Part shown: piece by piece, positions 7,468-14,507 of the stretch | Position numbering within the stretch: the first letter of the stretch is position 1 | How the letters are laid out: every line of letters starts with the position of its first letter | Assembly (NCBI GenBank): GCA_040880725.1 | Contig: JBBDHV010000024.1 | Span: 1 to 30,698 of the forward strand | Length of the DNA stretch: 30,698 bases | From: DATHWB01 sp040880725 | GTDB taxonomy: Bacteria; Actinomycetota; Acidimicrobiia; Spongiisociales; ZC4RG35 | Reading direction: 5' to 3' | Position numbers and translations under genes: made by a program | The notes under the pieces: generated by a model | The model's database searches: none | What the model was told of the DNA's origin: nothing | Seen by the model: the letters and a program-made list of their open reading frames with translations, nothing else

Positions 7468-8048
7468 CGTTGCGATTCCTTCCTCTGCTTCAGCAGCCCG
7501 TGTTCCTCGGCGTATTCCCACAACTCCCGTTCGAACTGCTTGCGACCCCGGTGCAGCCACGACAGCACCGTGTTGTGCGGTGCCCCGAGCATCCGGGAAA
7601 CGTTGCGAACATCCAGTCCCTCCATGTGGACGAGGACGAGGGGGATGCGGTACATCGGCTTCAACCGGTCGAGCACCTCCCACACGTGCTCCTCGGTGAA
7701 CGAGTGGAGGAAGTCGACGTGGACGCTGTCCGAGTAGGGCCACGGGTCTTCATCGGCGATTGTCCGGTAGAGCGAATAGTCGGACTCCTCCTCCAGTGGA
7801 GTTTCGTTGATCCCGCTCGTCGTTCGGCGGAACCGGTCCCTGGCGCAGTTCATGAGGATCGCCCGGAACCACGCCGGTGCCGCCTCGATGTCGCGCAGGT
7901 CGTCGTAGCTTCGGAACGCCTTCACCAGGCACTCCTGAACGACGTCCTCGGCGCCCTCGCCCGACAGGCGTCGCGCCAGCGCGTAGAGCCATGGGATCTG
8001 TTCACGGGCAACGGACTGGAACTCCACCTTTGCGTCGTTCACTCCCAT
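7464..8048 (-). CDS. ECF-type RNA polymerase sigma factor
   Basis: This is a 194-residue sigma-70 family protein of ECF type. Region 2 is at about residues 15-75 and includes AEDVVQECLVKAFRSYDDLRD and the WFRAILMNCARDRFRR stretch. Region 4 is at about 120-180, with the helix-turn-helix around 145-170 (VRNVSRMLGAPHNTVLSWLHRGRK). No extra C-terminal domain is present. It is followed, with an ATGA overlap, by a zinc-finger anti-sigma factor and lies between two predicted selenoprotein methyltransferases. The likely stimulus is thiol, oxidant or metalloid stress, by analogy with SigR/RsrA. Its ATG is exactly six bases after TAGGTT, so it probably also has an internal leaderless promoter. Confidence 0.92.
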   Translation of the reverse strand: MGVNDAKVEFQSVAREQIPWLYALARRLSGEGAEDVVQECLVKAFRSYDDLRDIEAAPAWFRAILMNCARDRFRRTTSGINETPLEEESDYSLYRTIADEDPWPYSDSVHVDFLHSFTEEHVWEVLDRLKPMYRIPLVLVHMEGLDVRNVSRMLGAPHNTVLSWLHRGRKQFERELWEYAEEHGLLKQRKESQR

Positions 8049-8054
8049 GCGTCC

Positions 8055-8060
8055 AACCTA
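8055..8060 (-). promoter_or_regulatory. Predicted internal -10 box (TAGGTT) for the sigma gene
   Basis: TAGGTT stands six bases before the sigma ATG. A -35-like GTGACT lies 17 bases further upstream, across the end of the preceding methyltransferase gene. This would give a leaderless sigma mRNA independent of the upstream genes. Confidence 0.4.
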
Positions 8061-8079
8061 CCGAAGAGTCGCCATGCAG

Positions 8080-8865
8080 TCACTCGTCCCGGCGCCTGCC
8101 CCGGATGGGGACGCCGAAAGTTCCGAAGGCTCGTGCCTTCCCTTCGCCCGGAGCTCCGCCGAACGTGTCGACCTTCGGCCCGAGTTCGACATCCACCAAT
8201 CCAGCTTCCTCGATGATCGCCTTCCACCCTGCACCCGGCAGGGCACCTGCGATTCAACCGGTCCAGAGGTCGATATCTCGTTGCGCTCCTTCCGGGACGG
8301 GCTTTTCGACGACGATGTCGGCGATGCGGAACTCGCCCTGTGGCTTCAGGACGCGCCGGATCTCGGAGTACGCGCCGAGCTTGTCAGGAACGAGGTTGAG
8401 GACCCCGTTCGAGATCACGATGTCGACCGAGGCGTCTGCAACAGGCAACTCCTCGGCGAGTCCCTTGCGAAACTCGAGTTGGATCAGTCCCAGCGCTTCC
8501 GCCGACGCTTGCGCCCGGTCCAGCATCTCGGGCGTCATGTCGATTCCGATCACGCGGCCTTCGGGTCCGACGGATCGGGCGGCGATGACGGAATCGAGAC
8601 CCGCCCCCGAACCGATGTCGACGACTGTCGCCCCGAATGGCGGCGTGCCCCAATGGAACGGATTTGCCACTCCGGCGAACGCCTCGATCACCTCTGGCGG
8701 GAGAGCTTCGAGGAGGTCGGCGGAGTAGCCGACGTGGTCGGCGGCTTTGCGGCCGGTGAAGAAGTGATACCCGGCGGCAGGGTTCCCCGCGACCTCCCGG
8801 TACTTCTTCATGACCTGAATCCGCAGGTCGGTGCGGTTCACGATCACGCTGGATTCGGTGTCCAT
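8080..8865 (-). CDS. ArsM-like SAM-dependent methyltransferase, predicted selenoprotein (TGA-coded Sec204)
   Basis: Read through the TGA at 8254-8256, the gene encodes 261 residues. The N-terminal region (residues 13-45) contains VMKKYREVAGNPAAGYHFF. The SAM motif VVDIGSGAG is at 81-89, VISNGVLNL at 150-158, and RVLKPQGEFRIADI follows. Then comes LWTG-U204-IAGALPGAGWKAIIEEAGL, which continues in frame for 57 residues to the TGA at 8080. The U-I-A-G-A-L block aligns with the sister protein (U-V-S-G-A-L) and with the Cys of ArsM homologues. A near-ideal SECIS hairpin follows the TGA. A GGAAGG ribosome binding site precedes ATG 8865. Gly154 replaces another ArsM thiol, so arsenic methylation is doubtful. 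Confidence 0.83.
8216..8253 (-). promoter_or_regulatory. Bacterial SECIS element directly after the Sec204 codon
   Basis: The 38 bases after the TGA fold into one stem-loop. The outer stem AUCGC/GCGAU starts right at the TGA. An internal loop AGGU/GGAAG follows, then a 7-pair upper stem GCCCUGC/GCAGGGU and a 5-base apical loop CGGGU. The loop has G at its second position and starts 16 bases after the TGA, within the published bacterial SECIS rules as I recall them (G among the first two loop bases, loop 16-37 bases away). This supports SelB-dependent selenocysteine insertion. The fold was worked out by hand. Confidence 0.7.
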
Positions 8866-8889
8866 TGTGTCCTTCCGGTCGTTTGGCTG

Positions 8890-8920
8890 CCTGACGGAGG
8901 GCTGTCCGCCCTCCGTCAGG
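8890..8920 (-). terminator. Perfect 13-pair hairpin between osmC and the methyltransferase gene
   Basis: CCTGACGGAGGGC (8890-8902) and GCCCTCCGTCAGG (8908-8920) pair fully around a TGTCC loop. No T-run follows on the minus strand. It may act as a partial terminator, a processing or mRNA-stability structure, or an attenuator that tunes the methyltransferase-sigma genes relative to MFS-osmC. Confidence 0.55.
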
Positions 8921-8934
8921 TCGTTCGGGCCTCC

Positions 8935-9501
8935 TCAGACGATTTCGAGCGTCGTCTTGACAGGCACTTGGTTGGCCAGGCTGTCCCTCACGGGCGAGGT
9001 GTCCTGGACGTACTGACACAGCTCCTGAAGCTGTTCAGGCGTGGCGTTCGGGCTGGAGACCCGCCCTTTGGCACGGATCTCCGTGAAGCCCGGCCGGGCA
9101 CCCTCGATTCCGAGGAAGGGTCGGACGTCGAAGTCTCCTTCGAGTTCATACTCCATCGACTCGATCTCGATTCCCCTTGCCGCCGCGTTGGCGACGTAGC
9201 CGACGGCATAACAGAACCCGAGTGCCTGCAGCAGTAGCTCCACCGCATTCGGACCCTTGTTGGATCCGAGCAGGACCGGTGGTTCGTCTCCTTCGAGCGT
9301 GAAGGGTGCATCCCGCGACGCATCCTCGTTGCCGGCGTGTCGGAATGAGCCGATCTCACCGACGTTGTAGGTGCCGTCCTTCCAGGTGCTCGACGCCCGG
9401 AAGGTGAACTGTCCCAGCTCGGGGTTCTTCTCGATCGCTCCGATCGTGTCGACGAGCTGGTTGACGTCGATGCCATTTCTGATGGTCACCGTGGTGGACA
9501 T
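8935..9501 (-). CDS. OsmC family protein (thiol peroxidase-like)
   Basis: This 188-residue protein belongs to the OsmC/Ohr superfamily, whose members reduce organic hydroperoxides or related species with paired thiols. The two family cysteines are Cys97 (LLLQALGFCYAVGY, at the head of the long central helix) and Cys162 (LQELCQYVQDTSPVRDSL). It is the OsmC rather than the Ohr type, and it has an N-terminal extension of about 30 residues. A GAGGAA ribosome binding site precedes ATG 9501. It lies 86 bases after the MFS gene and 69 before the selenoprotein methyltransferase, in the same direction, so it probably belongs to the same stress operon. The substrate is unknown. Confidence 0.9.
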   Translation of the reverse strand: MSTTVTIRNGIDVNQLVDTIGAIEKNPELGQFTFRASSTWKDGTYNVGEIGSFRHAGNEDASRDAPFTLEGDEPPVLLGSNKGPNAVELLLQALGFCYAVGYVANAAARGIEIESMEYELEGDFDVRPFLGIEGARPGFTEIRAKGRVSSPNATPEQLQELCQYVQDTSPVRDSLANQVPVKTTLEIV

Positions 9502-9587
9502 GATGTGTTCCTCTCGTGTTGGGTACGAGTGGCCGGCCTCATGAGTAAGGACGTGGGCCGAGGCGCCTGAATTGCGCGAGGTCCAGA

Positions 9588-10838
9588 TCATTCGATGCGC
9601 CGATCGGCCTGCGGCAACGTCTCCCGCATTCGGAAAACGACGTCGAACCCTGACATCGCGGTGATTCCCGCCACCGCCAAGATGGCGGTCTCGATCGTGG
9701 AGGCGTCGGCGATGGCGCCTCCGACCACGGCTCCCACTGCGAAGCCGAGGTCTCGCCACAGTCGGTAGACGCCAACTGCGGTACCTCGCCATCGTGGATG
9801 GGCGATGTCTCCGACCGCGGCGATCAGGGTCGGATAGGCCATGGCCGTCCCGGCTCCGAACACCGCACTTCCCATCGCCCATGTTCCGACCGAGTCCCCG
9901 AATGCGAGAACCGTCAAGCCCACCGCCTCGGTGAACTGCCCGACTGCGATCAGTGGTTTCCGTCCTATCCGGTCGGAGAGCGCTCCGGTGAACAACTGCC
10001 CGACTCCCCACACGGCCGGGGCGAGTGCCACGAGGAGCCCGATCGTGCCGAGTTCCAGCCCTTCGAGGGCAAAGAAGAGTGGGAGGAGCCCCCAGGCCAT
10101 TCCTTCGTTCAGGTTGTTGACCAGACCGGCCCGGGACACCGCCGCCAGGGTTCGGTGGCGCCACGTGGCGAGAGCGAACACCTGGCGACCAGACAAGTCT
10201 CCGCTCTCGCCCCCCCGGTGGGTAATGGCCTCATGGGCGGCATGGCCCGCCGTCTCCCGAACGAAGATCGTCGACAGGCCCAGTCCGAGTCCGGCGAATG
10301 CGAGTCCCAGGAAGAACGGTGCCGGGCGGAGACCCGCAGTTTCGGCGATGGCTCCCGTGGCCCACGCCGCGACTGCCACTGCGCCGTATCCCGCTGCCTC
10401 GTTGAAGCCCATCGCGGTACCGCGCCGGTGCGGGCCCACGAGGTCGATCTTCATGATGACGGTGACCGACCACGCCAGGCCCTGATTGACACCGAGCAGG
10501 ACGTTGGCGGCCACGATCCAGCCCCACGTCGGGGCGAAGATGAGCATCAGCGGCACGGGGATGCCGATGATCCATCCGGCGATCAGCACTCGTTTCCTTC
10601 CGTAACGGTCGGCCAACGCCCCTGCAAAGAAATTGACGAACGCCTTTGTGATGCCGAAGGCGGCGATGAACGTGAGCGCCGCGGTGTAACCCGACAATCC
10701 GAACTCGATTTCGGCGAGCAGCGGGAGCACGGTCCGCTCCTGGCCGACCATCCCTCCGACGAGCGCGTTCACTCCGACCAGGAGGGCGAATTGGGGAAGG
10801 TTCTCCCGCAACCCGAGTTGGATCCTTTTCGGTGTCAC
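9588..10838 (-). CDS. MFS transporter of the ArsR-rhodanese-controlled cluster
   Basis: This is a 416-residue, about 12-helix major facilitator protein. Motif A is present as FAGALADRYGRKRVL, with a second half-motif TGALSDRIGRKPLI in the C-terminal half. The early LVGGMVGQERTVLPLL block is typical of MFS proteins found beside ArsR-rhodanese regulators (family recollection). An exporter role in detoxification is inferred from the neighbours. I choose GTG 10838, which follows an AGGA binding site by six bases. An ATG at 10856 is in frame but lies inside the operator and has no binding site. Its promoter reads TTGACC-17-TAGATT on the minus strand, overlapped by two ArsR-type dyads. Confidence 0.88.
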   Translation of the reverse strand: MTPKRIQLGLRENLPQFALLVGVNALVGGMVGQERTVLPLLAEIEFGLSGYTAALTFIAAFGITKAFVNFFAGALADRYGRKRVLIAGWIIGIPVPLMLIFAPTWGWIVAANVLLGVNQGLAWSVTVIMKIDLVGPHRRGTAMGFNEAAGYGAVAVAAWATGAIAETAGLRPAPFFLGLAFAGLGLGLSTIFVRETAGHAAHEAITHRGGESGDLSGRQVFALATWRHRTLAAVSRAGLVNNLNEGMAWGLLPLFFALEGLELGTIGLLVALAPAVWGVGQLFTGALSDRIGRKPLIAVGQFTEAVGLTVLAFGDSVGTWAMGSAVFGAGTAMAYPTLIAAVGDIAHPRWRGTAVGVYRLWRDLGFAVGAVVGGAIADASTIETAILAVAGITAMSGFDVVFRMRETLPQADRRIE

Positions 10839-10852
10839 GTTTCGTCCTGAGA

Positions 10853-10876
10853 CCATTCAAGTAGACGTTTGAATGG
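10853..10876. promoter_or_regulatory. ArsR-type operator 1 at the MFS transcription start
   Basis: ATTCAAG-TAGACG-TTTGAAT (10855-10874) is extended to perfect 8-base arms CCATTCAA/TTGAATGG (10853-10876). The ATTCAA...TTGAAT pattern is typical of ArsR/SmtB-family operators. It covers the predicted start of the leftward MFS transcript. Confidence 0.7.
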
Positions 10877-10880
10877 TCGG

Positions 10881-10909
10881 AATCTACGGTCGAGGCGATC
10901 TGTGGTCAA
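10881..10909 (-). promoter_or_regulatory. Predicted promoter of the MFS-osmC operon
   Basis: On the minus strand a -35 box TTGACC (10904-10909) is followed by 17 bases and a -10 box TAGATT (10881-10886). Operator 2 overlaps the -35 and operator 1 overlaps the start point, an arrangement suited to repression by the divergent ArsR protein. Confidence 0.6.
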
Positions 10910-10923
10910 GTGTCGGCTTGAAT
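10904..10923. promoter_or_regulatory. ArsR-type operator 2 in the divergent region
   Basis: GGTCAAG-TGTCGG-CTTGAAT matches operator 1 in architecture (a CAAG half-site, six bases, and a TTGAAT half-site). It ends 27 bases before the regulator gene start, so it may also serve for autoregulation. Confidence 0.6.
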
Positions 10924-10949
10924 TGTCCACGCAGCATCGAAAGGAACGG

Positions 10950-11624
10950 ATGGCACGAGGGGACCGAGCCAGCAAGGATGCGCTCTTCGACGGCTTCGCG
11001 ACGATTGCCGCGGCGCTCGGCGCCGGTCGGCGCGCCGAGATCGTCGAGGTTCTGTCCCAAGGCGAGCGGACTGTGGAGGAGATGGCCGGCGAGATCGGTC
11101 AGTCGGTGGCGAACACCTCCCATCATCTGCGGGCGTTGGCTCGTGTCGGCCTCGTCGCCACCCGCCGCGAGGGGAACCGGGTGCACTATCGAATGGCGTC
11201 GGATCGCGTGACGGATGCGTGGCTGGCGATCCGAGCGCTGGCAGCCGAGCGACTGGACACTCTGGACGACCTCGCGGAGGCGTACCTCGGTCTTCGGGAT
11301 GATCTCGATGTGGTCGACTCCCAGGACGTCCAGCGCCGGATGGCCGACCGCGACATTGTCATCCTCGATGTGCGGCCAAGCGCTGAGTACCGGGCGGGCC
11401 ATATCCCCGGAGCCCTGTCGGTTCCTCCCGACGAGTTGCACCGCCTCGACCAGGTGCTTGGCCAGATCAGCCCTGACGCCGAGATCATCGCCTACTGCCG
11501 AGGGCCGTATTGCGTGTACGCCGATGAGGCGGTGCGATGGCTGGCATCCCGCGGGCGAATGGCTCGAAGGCTGTCCGAAGGCATGCCCGAGTGGCGTCGG
11601 GCAGGCGGACCGGTCGAAGTCTGA
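10950..11624 (+). CDS. ArsR-family regulator fused to a rhodanese domain
   Basis: This 224-residue two-domain protein has an ArsR winged helix-turn-helix (about 12-98; recognition region AGEIGQSVANTSHHLRALARVGLV) followed by a rhodanese domain (about 125-221; LDVRPSAEYRAGHIPGA and an active loop Y-Cys183-RGPY-Cys188). The HTH lacks the Cys-x-Cys metal site of classical arsenic sensors, so sensing by persulfide or other chemistry at Cys183/Cys188 is a reasonable inference. AAAGGAACGG precedes ATG 10950. It is divergent from MFS-osmC-methyltransferase-sigma, with two matching dyads between them, and is the likely local repressor. The fusion is a known family, but its exact signal here is unknown. 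Confidence 0.9.
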   Translation: MARGDRASKDALFDGFATIAAALGAGRRAEIVEVLSQGERTVEEMAGEIGQSVANTSHHLRALARVGLVATRREGNRVHYRMASDRVTDAWLAIRALAAERLDTLDDLAEAYLGLRDDLDVVDSQDVQRRMADRDIVILDVRPSAEYRAGHIPGALSVPPDELHRLDQVLGQISPDAEIIAYCRGPYCVYADEAVRWLASRGRMARRLSEGMPEWRRAGGPVEV

Positions 11625-11656
11625 ACAGGGGTCTGGATTCTGTCGTGGAGCTCTGA

Positions 11657-11677
11657 TATGATCGAACATATGTTCGA
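11657..11677 (+). promoter_or_regulatory. LexA (SOS) box overlapping a leaderless promoter
   Basis: TCGAACATATGTTCGA (11662-11677) is a perfect palindrome matching the actinobacterial LexA consensus TCGAAC-N4-GTTCGA. A -10 box TATGAT (11657-11662) stands seven bases before ATG 11670, so the mRNA would be leaderless and LexA would cover its start point. Confidence 0.8.
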
Positions 11678-13118
11678 CACGCTGACTGAGGCCGAACTCC
11701 AAACAGAAGACAATCTGGTGCTCGAGCTCGAAGCCGACCCCGACCGGTTCTTCACCGACGAGCCGGTGGTGTTGCCTCCAGACCTGGATTCCTGGGAAGC
11801 TGACCTACGGCTCGCCGCCGTCCTGTCCGCAGTCGACGTCAATCGGTTGTCCGGGACGGACCGGGTGACATACATGAAGGCGCAGTACCGGTTGAACTCG
11901 TCGGGTCAGGCCCGGTTCCTGGGATCGGTCAACGCCGTCTCCGACGCGTAGAAGCTGACGGATTGGGCGAGCTGCGAGCCCCATCCGTCGGCTTCCCGCC
12001 CGAAAGCGAAGCTTTTTCGGGCGGAACAGAGAAACAGTCGGCGAAGCCGGCCTGCCGATCCGCTGACCCTGTACGACGAGATGGCCGAGGACATCGAAGA
12101 CCCTGATGCGGGGGCGTCGATGGAGATCCGGGCCGCCCTGCGGTGGACCCGGCGGGCAGTCGACAATGAGATGGCCTTCGCCCACGACCTCGGGGTCCGT
12201 CTCCCCTCCCTGTTCGAACGGCTCAGCCAAGGACACGTCGACCGCCGACGGGCCGAACGTCTCTCCGATCACACCTCCCACCTGTCCGTCGGCCACGCCC
12301 GCCAAGTGGTGGACAGCTTGTTGGATGACGCACCCCGCTGGACGACCGGCCAACTGATCGAACGGATCCGGCGGGCCTGTCTCGAAATCGACCCCGACAC
12401 CGCCCGGGAACGATATGACGAGTCCCGTTCCGAACGCAGGGTGATCACATGGTCCGATCCCGACGGGACGATCACCCTGTCAGGGATGGGCCTCGACCCG
12501 GTGAAAGTCGCCGAAGCGACAGATCGGATCAACCGGCTCGCCCGGGAACTTCGCACCAACGGGGAAACCCGCAGCATGGACCAGCTCCGTGCCGACATCT
12601 TCGTAGAACTTCTCACCGGGAGCAGCGACCTGCCCCGGAAGGGCAGTGTGCATCTCACCGTCGACCTCGCCACCCTCACCCAACTCAAAGACCTGTCAGG
12701 GGACCTGGCAGGGTATGGGCCGGTCATCGCAGACATCACCCGCCAACTCAGCAGCCAGTTGGGTGAAGGCGTCTGGGACTGGACCGTGGTCCACCCCGAC
12801 ACCGGGATGCCGATCGGCGATGGCACCACCCGGCGGCGTCCCACCGCCTCCCAGATCCGCAAGGTCAAAGCCAAAAACCGGACCTGTGTCGCCCCCGGCT
12901 GCCGGGCACCCGTCGTCGACTGTGACATCGACCACACCAACAGCTGGGCCGAAACCGGTGTCACCGACTCGAACGACCTGGCCGCCCTCTGCCGACACGA
13001 CCACTGCATCCGCCACCAAACCGGATGGACCTACCAGCCGCTCCCCAACGGCGACTACCTCTGGACCAGCCCCCTCGGCGGACCCGGCTACACCACCAGC
13101 GGCAACGACCCACCCTGA
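11658..13118 (+). pseudogene. DUF222-HNH endonuclease gene (13E12 type) interrupted by a 123-base insertion
   Basis: Two frames, 11658-11951 and 12081-13118, are parts of one DUF222-HNH protein. Removing the 123-base insert joins ...NAVSDA to YDEMAED... in frame and gives about 445 residues. The DUF222 helical domain fills the first ~300 residues. A C-terminal HNH nuclease motif (CVAPGC, DIDHTNSW, LAALCRHDHCIRH) is intact around 12890-13020. The insert brings a TAG as its first in-frame codon but leaves the other 40 codons open, so only amber readthrough or internal initiation would yield the HNH part. ATG 11670 is the likelier start (leaderless, in the LexA box); ATG 11658 is also in frame. 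Function of the family: DNA-damage-linked, uncharacterised nuclease. Confidence 0.82.
11951..12073 (+). mobile_element. 123-base palindromic insertion element (copy B)
   Basis: The insert splits a DUF222-HNH gene and is flanked by GTA on both sides (11948-11950 and 12071-12073), a possible 3-base target duplication. It holds three consecutive hairpins. The first is GACGGATTGGGC/GCCCCATCCGTC (11957-11989). The second is CCGCCCGAAAGC/GCTTTTTCGGGCGG (11996-12024). The third is GTCGGC/GCCGGC (12037-12051). The last two are closed by GCGAAGC, a DNA sequence known for extraordinarily stable mini-hairpins. It encodes no protein, so it would need mobilising by other factors. Its right 56 bases recur at the left edge of the window. 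Confidence 0.75.
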
Positions 13119-13178
13119 ACCGGCCGCGCACTTCCCCACCCCGGCGGACCTTCGGAACTGAAGGGCCAGCCCCAGCAG

Positions 13179-13184
13179 TACCGT
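13179..13184 (+). promoter_or_regulatory. Predicted -10 box (TACCGT) of a leaderless promoter
   Basis: TACCGT lies exactly six bases before ATG 13191, and there is no Shine-Dalgarno sequence between them. Confidence 0.35.
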
Positions 13185-13190
13185 TCTCAC

Positions 13191-14507
13191 ATGACCTCGG
13201 CGTCGGCTGATCAGCGCGCGCTCGAACTCGTCTTTGGGGAGGGCGCCGATCGGGTGTGCCGGGACATTCCCGACGAGGCGTGCCATGAGCAGCCTCGGAA
13301 CCTGAGCTTGCATCTCGCCGCCTTGACCGCGACCAAGACGGGTGACGGGATCGTCGATCCCAAGTTGGTGCTCTCGTGGCTGGTGTCGGCGCTGGGAGGT
13401 TCCGCTTTGGCCGTGGGATTGCTCGTTCCATTGCGCGAGGCGTTCGCCCTGTTGCCGCAGCTGTTCATCGGGCATCGGATTCGGAGGCTTCCGCGACGAA
13501 AATTCGTGTGGGCGGCAGCGTCGTTCATGCAGGGTCTTGCCGTCGCCGCCATGGGGGTCGCGGTCCTGGTGTTGCCCGAGGCGGCCGCGGTCTGGGCGGT
13601 CGTCGGACTCGTGCTTGTGTTTGCTATCGGTCGGAGCGCGGCATCGGTGAGTTACAAGGATGTCCTTGGAAAGACGGTGTCGAAGTCGCGGCGCGGGACC
13701 GTCACGGGAACAGCGACCTCGGTGTCAGCGGTGGTGGTGCTGGGGCTCGGTGGGGGACTCGCGGCCGGCGTCATCCCTCTCTCGTCGACCACTATTGCCA
13801 TCGGCCTTCTCGGCGCCGGAGGTTTGTGGTTCCTGGCGGGGGCGCTCTTCCTGCGTGTGGTCGAGGCAGAGGGGGCGACCGAAGGCGGGGTTGACGGCGT
13901 CCGGGCTGCATTTGCCAACCTCGGTGTGCTCCGGGAGGACCCACAGCTCGCCAGGTTCGTTGCGACTCGCTCGCTTCTGACGGTCACCGCCATCGCTCCT
14001 CCGTATCTGCTGGCGCTGACCGAGTCGGGCGAACAGGGCCTCGGGTCGCTGGGACCGTTCGTGGTTGCCTCGAGCATCGCCACCATCGTCGGCGGCAGGG
14101 TGTGGGGTCGGCTGTCGGATCGTTCGTCCCGGCAGGTGCTCGTCGGCGCGGCGGGCGCGGGAGTGCTGCTCTTCACGCTCGCAGGGATCGGCGCAGCCAC
14201 GCTTCCCGATCTGCTCGCCCAGTCGTGGGTCGCGGCAGGGCTGTTGTTCCTGGTCGTCTTGGCGTACCAGGGTGTGCGGCTCGGTCGCGCGACGCACCTG
14301 GTCGACATGGCCGCCGCCGAGGATCGCGCGACCTACACCGCGGTCTCGAACACGGTGGTGGGTGTCGTGATCCTATGCACCGGTGCGTTCGGTGCCCTCT
14401 CCGAACTGATCGGGCTTCCCGGCCTGTTCGCAGTGTTCGCGGCGGTCTGTGGGGCAGCGTTCGTCATCGGACGGGGGCTCGAAGAGGTTCAGGTCGAGCG
14501 AGACTGA
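13191..14507 (+). CDS. MFS-like membrane transporter
   Basis: This 438-residue protein has an unusually long (about 60 residues) soluble N-terminus (SADQRALELVFGEGADRVCRDIPDEACHE-like) before some ten to twelve hydrophobic helices. A motif A-like loop occurs as GHRIRRLPRRKFVW in the first half and VWGRLSDRSSRQVLVG in the second. VSYKDVLGKTVSKSRRGTVTG resembles a family of bacterial MFS proteins usually annotated only as MFS transporter. The substrate is unknown. Its 3' end overlaps the convergent SDR-DUF2867 gene by 19 bases. The spacing of a TACCGT box suggests a leaderless start at ATG 13191. Confidence 0.8.
   Translation: MTSASADQRALELVFGEGADRVCRDIPDEACHEQPRNLSLHLAALTATKTGDGIVDPKLVLSWLVSALGGSALAVGLLVPLREAFALLPQLFIGHRIRRLPRRKFVWAAASFMQGLAVAAMGVAVLVLPEAAAVWAVVGLVLVFAIGRSAASVSYKDVLGKTVSKSRRGTVTGTATSVSAVVVLGLGGGLAAGVIPLSSTTIAIGLLGAGGLWFLAGALFLRVVEAEGATEGGVDGVRAAFANLGVLREDPQLARFVATRSLLTVTAIAPPYLLALTESGEQGLGSLGPFVVASSIATIVGGRVWGRLSDRSSRQVLVGAAGAGVLLFTLAGIGAATLPDLLAQSWVAAGLLFLVVLAYQGVRLGRATHLVDMAAAEDRATYTAVSNTVVGVVILCTGAFGALSELIGLPGLFAVFAAVCGAAFVIGRGLEEVQVERD

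Noticed and set aside
6434..11624. A classical arsenic resistance operon
   Set aside because: There is no arsenate reductase, ArsB/Acr3 or Cys-x-Cys ArsR, and both methyltransferases lack one of the ArsM thiols. I keep the signal open (thiol, sulfur, selenium or metalloid).
11951..12073. Insert in the HNH gene as an intein or group I/II intron
   Set aside because: At 123 bases it is far too short for either and has no splice or catalytic motifs; hairpins dominate it.
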